Shown here: in pieces, positions 1-6,202 of the stretch
Layout of the letters: every line of letters begins with the position of its first letter
How positions within the stretch are numbered: the first letter of the stretch is position 1
Source: Bacteroidales bacterium
GTDB lineage: Bacteria; Bacteroidota; Bacteroidia; Bacteroidales; JAADJA01
Assembly (NCBI GenBank): GCA_029934735.1
Contig: JAOZLR010000162.1
Coordinates: 1-6,212, forward strand
Direction of reading: 5' to 3'
DNA length: 6,212 bases
Notes under the pieces: generated by a model
The model's database searches: none
Seen by the model: only the letters and a program-made list of their open reading frames with translations
Told to the model about the DNA's origin: nothing
Position numbers and translations under genes: made by a program

Positions 1-97
1 TTTTTACTTTCGGATTAACAACCCACAAGGCTATAGTTAATACCAAAATTTCGGCACGAAAGAGTCCGTGGTAAAACTTGTGAAACAAATTACACAC
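1..97 (-). other. Unassigned left edge; possible truncated reading frame
   Basis: The 110 bases downstream of psd hold no gene I recognise. One minus-strand frame stays open from before the psd stop to the window edge. It could start at GTG (97-95) or TTG (88-86) and has no ATG. Its translation includes a short hydrophobic stretch, AEILVLTIALWVV, ending near NPKVK at the edge. It might be the 5' end of the next operon gene. It could equally be chance, since only about 32 codons are visible and no start signal supports it. It does not resemble the start of a phosphatidylserine synthase, which would be the expected pathway partner. No convincing terminator hairpin is present. Confidence 0.2.
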
Positions 98-110
98 AGC
101 TATATCCCTA

Positions 111-773
111 TTATAGCCTTGCCATAACCGTTTCGCAACCAGTTACTTTTTGCCCAATTTTAACTTCAATCTTTGTATCTAAGGGAAGGAATAGGTCGAA
201 GCGGGAACCAAATCTAATGATTCCAAGGTCTTCACCCTGGAGAGCTTCTTTGCCTTCTGTTGCATAACAGACAATCCTGCGGGCAACAGTTCCTGCAATC
301 TGGCGAAAGAGAATCTCCGTACCATCCTTTAGCTGAACTACCGTGGTAGTCCGCTCATTCTCATCCGATGATTTGGGTTTAGAAGCAATAAAGTAGAATC
401 CATGGTTATGTCTGAAATATTTCACTTTTCCACTAATCGGAAACCAATTGACATGAATATCCAGAGGAGACATAAATACAGAGACCTGCTTACGCATATC
501 TTTGAAATATTCTGTTTCCTTTACATCTTCAATTACTACAACTTTACCATCTGCTCCGCTAATTATAACACTGTCATCCGGTTCTACCAGCCTTATTGGA
601 TCTCTGAAAAATCTGACAACAAAAAAGTAAAAAACTAATCCTATACTATATAACAGGTAATGAATGATTGTCTGCTTTGGGAAAACAAGATTTACTACAA
701 CAGCAATTATTAAAACCAACAACAGCACAAGTCCCATTACTGCCCACCCCTCTTTATGTATTCTCATTTTCAT
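111..773 (-). CDS. psd: Phosphatidylserine decarboxylase proenzyme, short membrane form
   Basis: Psd makes phosphatidylethanolamine by removing CO2 from phosphatidylserine, using a pyruvoyl group formed when the proenzyme cleaves itself. The 220-residue product has two N-terminal hydrophobic segments (about 11-31 and 38-55), then FRDP (57-60), ADGK (74-77), the FMSPLDIHVNWFP block (100-112), NERTTT (139-144), QIAGTVARRIVCY (158-170) and IRFGSRFDLFLP (186-197). In this family the chain is cut between Gly189 and Ser190, giving a small alpha chain that begins with the pyruvoyl group from Ser190. Asp75 and His107 are the likely assisting residues, by analogy. The length suits the short Psd type of Bacteroidota and many other bacteria. 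The ATG start lies 2 nt after the cdsA stop; Met3 is an alternative. Together with cdsA it covers two of the three steps from phosphatidic acid to PE; the synthase between them is not in the window. Confidence 0.96.
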   Translation of the reverse strand: MKMRIHKEGWAVMGLVLLLVLIIAVVVNLVFPKQTIIHYLLYSIGLVFYFFVVRFFRDPIRLVEPDDSVIISGADGKVVVIEDVKETEYFKDMRKQVSVFMSPLDIHVNWFPISGKVKYFRHNHGFYFIASKPKSSDENERTTTVVQLKDGTEILFRQIAGTVARRIVCYATEGKEALQGEDLGIIRFGSRFDLFLPLDTKIEVKIGQKVTGCETVMARL

Positions 774-775
774 AA

Positions 776-1597
776 TTAGTTCAGCACAATCAGTATATAA
801 ACAAAAACAAATGGAGAAGCCATCAAAACACTGTCGAATCTATCGAGAATGCCACCGTGTCCCGGCATAATATTGCCTGAGTCTTTAATATTTGTACTTC
901 TCTTGAACATCGATTCAACCAGATCGCCAAAAGTACCAAAAATAACAATAACCGCAGCCAATCCCAGCCATTCATATAAACTTAGCTCATCAAATATTAA
1001 TGAAAGGAGATAAGAAGCTGCTAAAGCGAAAATAAAACCTCCCAGACTTCCTTCGATGGTTTTCTTAGGCGAAATACGCTCAAACAGCTTATGTTTTCCG
1101 ATTGCCATTCCGGTCAGATAAGCAAAAGTGTCGTTAACCCATATTATTAAGAAAAACCCCAGCAGCACTCCTTTTACAGGAATTGATGTGTCCATCCTTG
1201 GATAGAAAAAGAAATTCATCAAGGCAAATGGAACAGCAACATATATAATTGCCAAAAATCCCAGGCCTATATTTTGAAGGGGAGTATTGCTTTTTCTGTA
1301 AAGCTCAAAAATAAAAATCAGGAAAATGAGAGGAACACTTATAATCATCCATTGTGCCGGGATGTAATTCCAGATATAAAGTAGCACAATATCGTATAGT
1401 AAAATTGCTGTAATAAGAACAGGAACGGTGGCGGGTTTATAACCTGCTATCTTAACCATATTAAGTAATTCCATCATCCCTAATACAAGAAACGCAAGGA
1501 ATACAAATCCAAAAGCAAACGGGCCCAGGAAAACCGAACCGATTATCAGAATTATAAAAACCAGTCCGGAAATAGTTCTTGTTATGAGAGTTTTCAA
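776..1597 (-). CDS. cdsA: Phosphatidate cytidylyltransferase (CDP-diglyceride synthase)
   Basis: CdsA is an integral membrane enzyme that condenses CTP with phosphatidic acid to give CDP-diacylglycerol, the precursor of all major phospholipids. The 273-residue product is strongly hydrophobic with about eight membrane segments. It ends with the family signature at residues 229-255: SMFKR, then KDS (238-240), PGHGG (245-249) and LDRFD (251-255), which includes the metal-binding acidic residues. NDTFAYLTG (155-163) and SPKKTIEG (176-183) are further conserved blocks. The start is TTG at 1597-1595, overlapping the TGA of the upstream DUF2007 gene as TTGA. The first in-frame ATG comes only at residue 41, inside a membrane segment, and the frame upstream closes at 1643 with no ATG. 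The MKTLITRTISG opening also looks right for the family. The overlap suggests coupled translation. The psd gene follows after 2 nt. Confidence 0.96.
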   Translation of the reverse strand: MKTLITRTISGLVFIILIIGSVFLGPFAFGFVFLAFLVLGMMELLNMVKIAGYKPATVPVLITAILLYDIVLLYIWNYIPAQWMIISVPLIFLIFIFELYRKSNTPLQNIGLGFLAIIYVAVPFALMNFFFYPRMDTSIPVKGVLLGFFLIIWVNDTFAYLTGMAIGKHKLFERISPKKTIEGSLGGFIFALAASYLLSLIFDELSLYEWLGLAAVIVIFGTFGDLVESMFKRSTNIKDSGNIMPGHGGILDRFDSVLMASPFVFVYILIVLN

Positions 1598-1800
1598 CTT
1601 TGTTCTATTGTGTTTATTAAATGTATTGCTTTTATTGCATCTTCAGGTTGTACATACAGTTCCATTCTCCCGAAAAGATATGCCGAATCTTTTTTATTCA
1701 TTATAACGGCTTCGATACCTTCAGCTTCAAGTCCCCCTTTATAGATTTCCGCTCTATACAAATCAGATGATTCATATATTTTTACCCAATCAGAACTCAT
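1594..1800 (-). CDS. DUF2007 family small protein, first of a tandem pair next to cdsA
   Basis: This is a 68-residue soluble protein of the DUF2007 type (named 'putative signal transducing protein' in family databases; function unknown). Typical features are the DWVKIYES opening (4-11), YRAEIYKGGLEAEGIEAVIMNKKD with the I-E-A strand, the YLFG turn (41-44), the ELYV strand (47-50) and a final helix around DAIKAIHLI. The frame can be extended upstream to a TTG at 1839, but the ATG at 1800-1798 is preferred. It gives the usual start just before the DWVKIY segment, and with it the protein aligns without offset to the neighbouring paralogue at 1864-2067. No signal peptide or membrane segment is seen. 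Its TGA overlaps the cdsA TTG start by 4 nt, so translation is probably coupled to cdsA. A 63-nt gap separates it from the upstream gene. Confidence 0.85.
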   Translation of the reverse strand: MSSDWVKIYESSDLYRAEIYKGGLEAEGIEAVIMNKKDSAYLFGRMELYVQPEDAIKAIHLINTIEQS

Positions 1801-1863
1801 TCCATAATTGATTTTAATAATAAAAGGTGTCTCCAACAAAATGTGGAATACCCAATCATACGA

Positions 1864-2067
1864 CTACATATCGTGTTTACTAATAAGCTCCAGGGCCTTT
1901 TTTTCATCTTTTTCATCAACGAAAAGGCGAATTTCTCCAAGTAACAATCCGGAGCCCTTTTGATTCAGCACAAAGCATTCAATTTTGTTCTCTACTAGCA
2001 TTTGTTGCATCATCTCCACCCTGTACATTTTATCAGCCGCATAAACCTCTCTCATATTCTCTTCCAT
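1864..2067 (-). CDS. DUF2007 family small protein, second of a tandem pair
   Basis: This 67-residue soluble protein is related to its downstream neighbour. Aligned residue for residue from position 7 to 62 with no gaps, about 19 of 56 positions match by hand count, including YR (15-16), E18, L24, IE (29-30), N35, K37, S39, L42, G44, L48, V50, D54, KA (57-58) and LI (61-62). The shared fold therefore looks like DUF2007: a strand, a helix (YRVEMMQQMLVEN), the I-E-C-F-V strand, the GEIRLFV strand and a closing helix. The function is unknown; a small regulatory or ligand-binding role is only a guess from the family name. The ATG at 2067 is chosen because it matches the paralogue's offset; Met5 is an alternative. 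It starts 11 nt after the LUD gene and belongs to the same transcription unit. Confidence 0.85.
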   Translation of the reverse strand: MEENMREVYAADKMYRVEMMQQMLVENKIECFVLNQKGSGLLLGEIRLFVDEKDEKKALELISKHDM

Positions 2068-2078
2068 AATTATAAATT

Positions 2079-2720
2079 TTATTCGTTATCAACTAAAAAA
2101 AGATATAGTTCCTTTGGGCCGTGTGCACCCATAACCAATGTTTTTTCAATGTCAGCGGTCCTGCTCGGTCCTGTAATTACAGAAACTAACGAGGGCATAT
2201 CCTTTCCGTATCGCTCTTTCATTCCAAGCAATGCATCTTTTATGTCAGGTACTATTTGCGAGATATTTGCAATGACAATATGATGCTCGGGAAAAACATT
2301 CATTCTTCTTCCTGAGGTTTGTTTTGAAGATATCATAATACTTCCCAGGCGTGCAATCAGAAACTCACAATAAGTTATTCCAACCTCCATCGAAATAAAA
2401 TCATTCTCATCCGATTTAAAAGGTATGCCAGCATCATCAAGAACTTTCTTTATTTCAGGCTCAATGCAAAAAACGTTATCCCATTCATTTTCATCTATAA
2501 ATGTATTAAGATTTTCCTTTAATTCAGATTCGTTTTCACAATAGATGAATTTCCCGCTCACCTTTGTAAACTCTTGTGCAAAAGTAATATCCAGTGTGTC
2601 TTCAATTTCCTTATAAACCGAAGAATCAATATCAATTGAAGAATAGGGGTTCTCATTTTTACTAATCAGTGCATTTCTGACCTTCTTTAGAACCTTTTCT
2701 CTTGATGTTGTTTCGTCCAT
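2079..2720 (-). CDS. LUD-domain protein (LutC/YkgG-like), orphan
   Basis: This 213-residue cytosolic protein has the LUD (DUF162) domain of LutC/YkgG. The N-terminal helix (REKVLKKVRNALISKN, 7-22) leads to a variable region. The core runs from about 114: GITYCEFLIARLGSIMISS (114-132), SGRRMNVFPEHHIVIA (136-151), ITGPSRTADIEK (182-193) and MGAHGPKELYLFLV (197-210). In the Lut system LutC works with the Fe-S proteins LutA and LutB in L-lactate oxidation, but neither gene is in this window. The copy sits between ftsH (19 nt upstream) and the DUF2007 pair (11 nt downstream), so a lactate role is not supported by context. I therefore give no gene symbol. The family assignment is firm; the function is open. 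There is no membrane segment or signal peptide. The ATG start is unambiguous. Confidence 0.9.
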   Translation of the reverse strand: MDETTSREKVLKKVRNALISKNENPYSSIDIDSSVYKEIEDTLDITFAQEFTKVSGKFIYCENESELKENLNTFIDENEWDNVFCIEPEIKKVLDDAGIPFKSDENDFISMEVGITYCEFLIARLGSIMISSKQTSGRRMNVFPEHHIVIANISQIVPDIKDALLGMKERYGKDMPSLVSVITGPSRTADIEKTLVMGAHGPKELYLFLVDNE

Positions 2721-2739
2721 TTTTCAGATATAAAATTAT

Positions 2740-4914
2740 TTATTCTTTACTTTTCGTATCAGGTTTACCATCAATTTCGCTGTTCTTATTCTCATCCTCT
2801 TTCTTGTCATTTTCATTGTCAATAGGAAGCTGTTTAACCTTGTTTTTTTTGTTATTCTTTTTTAGCAGTTTAACCTCCTCCTCTGCATCTTCTTCAAGCT
2901 TCTTCCTTCTTTCTTCATACGGACGTTCACCAAATATTTTAATAAGGTCTTCACGGAAAATAACCTCTTTTTCAAGAAGAACCTTTGCAAGTTTTTCAAC
3001 CTTTTCTTTATTGTCCTTTATAATTTTTATTGCACGATTATAAGCCTTTTCAATAAGTACACTAACCTCTTCGTCAATCAACTGGGCTGTTTTCTCACTG
3101 TAAGGTTTAACAAATGAATACTCCTGCTGGCCGGTAGAATCATAATATGACACATTTCCGATTTTGTCGTTTAAACCAAAATAGACAACCATGTTGAAAG
3201 CTTGCTTTGAAACTTTTTCAAGATCATTTAGAGCGCCAGTTGATATTTTACCAAAATTCACAAACTCTGAAGCTCTACCGCCCATTGTGGCTGTCAGTTC
3301 ATCAAACATCTGGTCGAAGGTAGTAATTTGCCTCTCTTCGGGCAGATACCATGCTGCTCCCAGGGCTTTACCCCTTGGCACAATTGTGACCTTAACCAAA
3401 GGATGAGCATGCTCTGTCAGCCAGCTTATAGCAGCGTGTCCTGCTTCGTGGTATGCAATAATTTTTTTCTCGTATGCCGAAATAATTTTATTCTTCTTTT
3501 CGAGCCCACCAATAATCCTGTCAATAGCATCCAGAAAGTCCTGTTTTTCGATAATCTTTTTGTTATTCCTGGCTGCAATAAGAGCAGATTCGTTACAAAC
3601 ATTGGCTATATCAGCTCCGGAGAAACCCGGTGTTTGCTTTGCAAGAAAAGAAACTTCAACCTTGTCCGAATTCTTAAGCGGTTTCATATGAACCTTAAAT
3701 ATTGCCTTTCTCTCTTCAAGATCAGGAAGTTCAACATGTATTTGCCGATCAAAACGACCTGCTCGGAGTAATGCCCGGTCGAGAATTTCTGCTCTGTTTG
3801 TTGCTGCAAGGATTATGACACCAGTATTACTCTGAAAGCCATCCATTTCAGTAAGTAGTTGATTAAGGGTGTTTTCCCTTTCATCATTTGCTCCAGTCAT
3901 AGAGTTTTTTCCTCTTGCCCGGCCTATTGCATCAATCTCATCAATAAAGATGATACAGGGAGCTTTTTCCTTGGCTTGTTTGAAAAGATCGCGTACCCTT
4001 GATGCACCCACACCAACAAACATTTCAACAAAATCGGAGCCGGAGATCGAAAAGAACGGAACCTGAGCTTCGCCAGCCACAGCTTTAGCAAGAAGAGTTT
4101 TACCGGTTCCCGGAGGCCCAACCAGCAAAGCACCCTTTGGAATTTTGCCTCCCAGGTTTGTGTATTTGTCAGGAGTTTTCAGGAAATCAACAATTTCCAT
4201 AACCTCTACCTTTGCCTCTTCCAACCCTGCAACATCATCGAAATTAACATTAACAGCTGCCTCCTTATCATAAAGCTGAGCTTTTGATTTTCCAATACTA
4301 AATATCTGTCCTCCACCGGCACCGCCTCTGCTCATCATCCTCATTATTACTATCCAAACAACAACTAATATAAGAAGTGGCAAAATATATCCAAGCACTT
4401 CACCCGACCAGTTGTGCCTGGTTTCATTTTTCAGATATATAGGATTTTCGATACCTTCCTGTGCTTTTTCAACATCCTCTTTAAAGCTGTCGTATGAACC
4501 TATTGTGTATGTGAATTGAGGTCCGAATTCACTAGAACCATTAGGAAGTTTATCCTTGTATCTGGCATCATTCAGTTTATCCTTTTTGAGATATATTTCG
4601 GCCTCTTCTTTATTTATGACAATAATTTTTTCGACATCCTGATTTATGAGCATTTCCTTAATCTCACCCCAATCCAGATTTTTAACTTCTCCAGACCACA
4701 TGTTAGGAAACGAAAGGATGAGAAAAACAACTGCTATAATTCCATAAATCCAATAAAAATTGAATTTATTTTTGGATGATTTGCCTCCAGAAAAAGGGTT
4801 AGAAGATTTTTTCCTGGGACTTTTATCTTCCTCCCCCCCTTTTTTAGAATACTTGCTTTGTTTGTTAATATCCTTTGATTTTTGTTTATCGTCTATATTA
4901 TTATTTTCTGCCAT
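2740..4914 (-). CDS. ftsH: ATP-dependent zinc metalloprotease FtsH
   Basis: FtsH is a hexameric membrane-anchored AAA+ protease that extracts and degrades membrane and short-lived cytosolic proteins. The 724-residue chain has a charged Ser/Lys-rich cytosolic head (1-50), TM1 (about 52-69), a periplasmic domain (about 71-170) and TM2 (about 172-191). The AAA+ module follows: Walker A GPPGTGKT (266-273), pore loop FVG (299-301), Walker B IIFIDE (321-326) and second region of homology with Arg384, Arg387 and Arg390 around AGRFDR. The M41 peptidase has the zinc site HEAGH (489-493), with Asp564 in STGALND as the likely third ligand. All catalytic residues are present. After the conserved FGERPYEERR there is a Lys/Glu/Asn-rich tail of about 55 residues, longer than in E. 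coli FtsH. Long coding A and G runs occur in the head (4833-4845) and tail (2843-2850). It starts 44 nt after rsfS and is probably co-transcribed with it. Confidence 0.98.
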   Translation of the reverse strand: MAENNNIDDKQKSKDINKQSKYSKKGGEEDKSPRKKSSNPFSGGKSSKNKFNFYWIYGIIAVVFLILSFPNMWSGEVKNLDWGEIKEMLINQDVEKIIVINKEEAEIYLKKDKLNDARYKDKLPNGSSEFGPQFTYTIGSYDSFKEDVEKAQEGIENPIYLKNETRHNWSGEVLGYILPLLILVVVWIVIMRMMSRGGAGGGQIFSIGKSKAQLYDKEAAVNVNFDDVAGLEEAKVEVMEIVDFLKTPDKYTNLGGKIPKGALLVGPPGTGKTLLAKAVAGEAQVPFFSISGSDFVEMFVGVGASRVRDLFKQAKEKAPCIIFIDEIDAIGRARGKNSMTGANDERENTLNQLLTEMDGFQSNTGVIILAATNRAEILDRALLRAGRFDRQIHVELPDLEERKAIFKVHMKPLKNSDKVEVSFLAKQTPGFSGADIANVCNESALIAARNNKKIIEKQDFLDAIDRIIGGLEKKNKIISAYEKKIIAYHEAGHAAISWLTEHAHPLVKVTIVPRGKALGAAWYLPEERQITTFDQMFDELTATMGGRASEFVNFGKISTGALNDLEKVSKQAFNMVVYFGLNDKIGNVSYYDSTGQQEYSFVKPYSEKTAQLIDEEVSVLIEKAYNRAIKIIKDNKEKVEKLAKVLLEKEVIFREDLIKIFGERPYEERRKKLEEDAEEEVKLLKKNNKKNKVKQLPIDNENDKKEDENKNSEIDGKPDTKSKE

Positions 4915-4958
4915 TATGACTTAACTTATTTTCTAATCTTAAAAACTAATCAATTAAA

Positions 4959-5333
4959 CTATTTCAACTTGAAACTTTTCACCTCTGCGTCAGCCCAAAG
5001 TTTCTCAAGGTTATAGAACTTTCTTGTCTCTTCCTGAAAAATATGAACAACAACATCGACATAGTCTAACAATATCCATTCCGCATTCTCAAAACCCTCC
5101 CTGTGCCATGGCTTTGCCCTAAGCTCTCTCAAAGTGTGTTCTTCAACCGAACCGGCAATAGCTTCAACCTGAATTTTTGAACCTGCATGGCAAACCACAA
5201 AATAATTACTCACCGAATTGGGGATATTAGTCAAATCGAGCCTTACTACCTCTTCGCCCTTCTTATCCAGAATCCCTTCAATTATCACTTCCGATAAACG
5301 CTTCGATTCATTTTTTTGTACTTTAGCTGCCAT
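4959..5333 (-). CDS. rsfS: Ribosome silencing factor RsfS (YbeB/Iojap family)
   Basis: RsfS binds ribosomal protein uL14 on the large subunit and prevents joining with the small subunit, lowering translation in starvation. The 124-residue product fits the family in length and motifs: the helix SEVIIEGILDKKGEEVVRLDL (14-34), SNYFVVCHAGSKIQVEAIA (42-60), KPWHREGFENAEWILLDY (74-91), VDVVVHIFQEETRKFYNLE (92-110) and LWADA (112-116). The frame extends 10 codons further to an ATG at 5363, but the TACTTTTG promoter element lies at 5358-5351, inside that extension. A transcript started from it would begin downstream of 5363. The MAAKVQK start at 5333 is therefore chosen, giving a very short leader. 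It is the first gene of the leftward operon and is followed by ftsH after 44 nt. Confidence 0.95.
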   Translation of the reverse strand: MAAKVQKNESKRLSEVIIEGILDKKGEEVVRLDLTNIPNSVSNYFVVCHAGSKIQVEAIAGSVEEHTLRELRAKPWHREGFENAEWILLDYVDVVVHIFQEETRKFYNLEKLWADAEVKSFKLK

Positions 5334-5350
5334 ATAAATTTTATTTTGTG

Positions 5351-5358
5351 CAAAAGTA
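5351..5358 (-). promoter_or_regulatory. Bacteroidota-type -7 promoter element upstream of rsfS
   Basis: Read on the minus strand the site is TACTTTTG, a perfect match to the TAnnTTTG -7 consensus of the Bacteroidota primary sigma factor. The expected -33 box is not clear: the bases 18 nt upstream are only a T-run (5380-5377). The likely transcription start is a few bases downstream, around 5346-5343, leaving a leader of about 10-13 nt before the rsfS ATG at 5333. It is the only perfect match I noticed just upstream of a gene in this operon, so it may drive all seven genes. Confidence 0.6.
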
Positions 5359-5404
5359 ATCATTTTTGCAACATTTAAAATGAAATACTGACTAACAAAA
5401 TCAG

Positions 5405-5435
5405 CTTGTAAATGTTTGGTTTTACATTAATTTTT
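5405..5435 (+). promoter_or_regulatory. Weak candidate promoter for birA
   Basis: Two imperfect TAnnTTTG-like sites precede birA on the plus strand. AATGTTTG (5411-5418) and TAATTTTT (5428-5435) each have five of six consensus bases. The second has a TTG (5406-5408) 19 nt upstream, an acceptable -33 spacing. Neither is convincing alone. Some promoter is expected in this gap because birA is divergent from rsfS and no gene precedes it on its strand. Confidence 0.2.
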
Positions 5436-5449
5436 CAGAGATTTAATAA

Positions 5450-6202
5450 ATGATTGGGGACAAAGAAAATATTATCAGGCCCGGCAGTGTGAACTCAACT
5501 AATGAATATGCGCTTGAGCTTTTCAGAAATAAAAAAATTCCGAGTGACGGAACGATTGTAGTTACACATAATCAGACAAAAGGCAAAGGACTTGATAAAA
5601 ACAGGTGGGAAAGTGAGCCAGGCAAAAACCTTACATTTTCGGTCTGTTTGTTTCCGCATTTTCTGCCTGTCGAAAGACAGTTTGAACTAAATAAAGCAAT
5701 GTCGCTTGGGATTTATGATTTTGTAAGAGAGAGGGTTCCAAATGAAAAGATTACCATAAAATGGCCAAATGATATTTACATAAATGATGGAAAGGTTGCA
5801 GGCATTTTAATAAATAATACCATTAAGGGTAATATCCTCGATTTTACGGTTGCCGGATTTGGAATAAATATCAATCAGGTTAAGTTTATAAGTGAAGCTC
5901 CCAATCCAGTGTCATTTATTAAATATCGGGGCAAAGAGTCAAACCTGGACGAATGTCTTGACCTTGTATGTAAAAAGCTGGATACAAGATATGAACAGCT
6001 AAAAGCCAATCAGTTTACTCAATTAGATTCTGAGTATTTGGAATCTCTTTACAGGTTTAATGAGATTCACGCTTTCAAATATGAAGGGATAATTATTGAT
6101 GCCAGGATTACAGGAATTTCGAACTTCGGACATTTACAACTTGACACTAAAGATGGCCGGAAGTTGGAATGCGATTTGAAAGATGTTGCTTTTGTAATAT
6201 AA
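5450..6202 (+). CDS. birA: Biotin--[acetyl-CoA-carboxylase] ligase, class I without HTH domain
   Basis: BirA activates biotin with ATP to biotinyl-5'-AMP and transfers it to the lysine of biotin carrier domains, such as that of acetyl-CoA carboxylase. The 250-residue product begins directly with the catalytic domain. VNSTNEYA (14-21) is followed by the biotin/adenylate loop TKGKGLDKNRW (43-53), ESEPGKNLTFS (54-64), KWPNDIYIN (104-112), the catalytic GKVAGIL with Lys115, and GFGININ (136-142). A small C-terminal SH3-like domain follows from about 205. No N-terminal winged-helix domain is present, so it should not act as the biotin repressor. The loop departs from the GRGRRG pattern of E. coli: Leu48 stands at the Arg118 position and Lys50 at the third glycine. 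It is transcribed away from rsfS. The TAA stop lies 10 bases before the window end. Confidence 0.95.
   Translation: MIGDKENIIRPGSVNSTNEYALELFRNKKIPSDGTIVVTHNQTKGKGLDKNRWESEPGKNLTFSVCLFPHFLPVERQFELNKAMSLGIYDFVRERVPNEKITIKWPNDIYINDGKVAGILINNTIKGNILDFTVAGFGININQVKFISEAPNPVSFIKYRGKESNLDECLDLVCKKLDTRYEQLKANQFTQLDSEYLESLYRFNEIHAFKYEGIIIDARITGISNFGHLQLDTKDGRKLECDLKDVAFVI

Larger units (their letters stand above)
111..5333 (-). other. Probable operon rsfS-ftsH-LUD-DUF2007-DUF2007-cdsA-psd
   Basis: Seven genes on one strand are separated by 44, 19, 11 and 63 nt, then overlap by 4 nt, then lie 2 nt apart. I see no terminator hairpin and no perfect TAnnTTTG element in the gaps between them. A single transcript from the element at 5358-5351 is the simplest reading. 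The 63-nt gap before the second DUF2007 gene is the most likely place for any internal start. Whether the unit continues past psd cannot be seen. Confidence 0.65.

Noticed and set aside
49..61. Small inverted repeat TTTCG-GCA-CGAAA as a terminator after psd
   Set aside because: A five-base stem with a three-base loop and no following T-run is too weak to call a terminator.
402..870. Two plus-strand open frames opposite psd and the end of cdsA
   Set aside because: Both genes on the minus strand carry full family motifs; these frames are their shadows.
1801..1839. Thirteen-codon N-terminal extension of the DUF2007 protein from a TTG
   Set aside because: A TTG start and no family similarity; the ATG at 1800 gives the normal N-terminus and aligns with the paralogue.
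2702..3043. Plus-strand open frame rich in Ser, Phe and Leu
   Set aside because: It is the antisense image of the Lys/Glu-rich FtsH tail, with low-complexity composition and no recognisable domain.
3328..3771. Plus-strand 147-codon open frame
   Set aside because: It lies wholly antisense to the conserved FtsH AAA+ and protease domains; no family resemblance.
3924..4133. Minus-strand 69-codon frame inside ftsH
   Set aside because: Same strand but a different frame from the Walker A to Walker B region of ftsH, where the ftsH frame is clearly the coding one.
4915..4958. Possible separate ftsH promoter (TAGTTTTT on the minus strand)
   Set aside because: It lacks the final G and a clear -33 box in AT-rich DNA; not distinguishable from chance.
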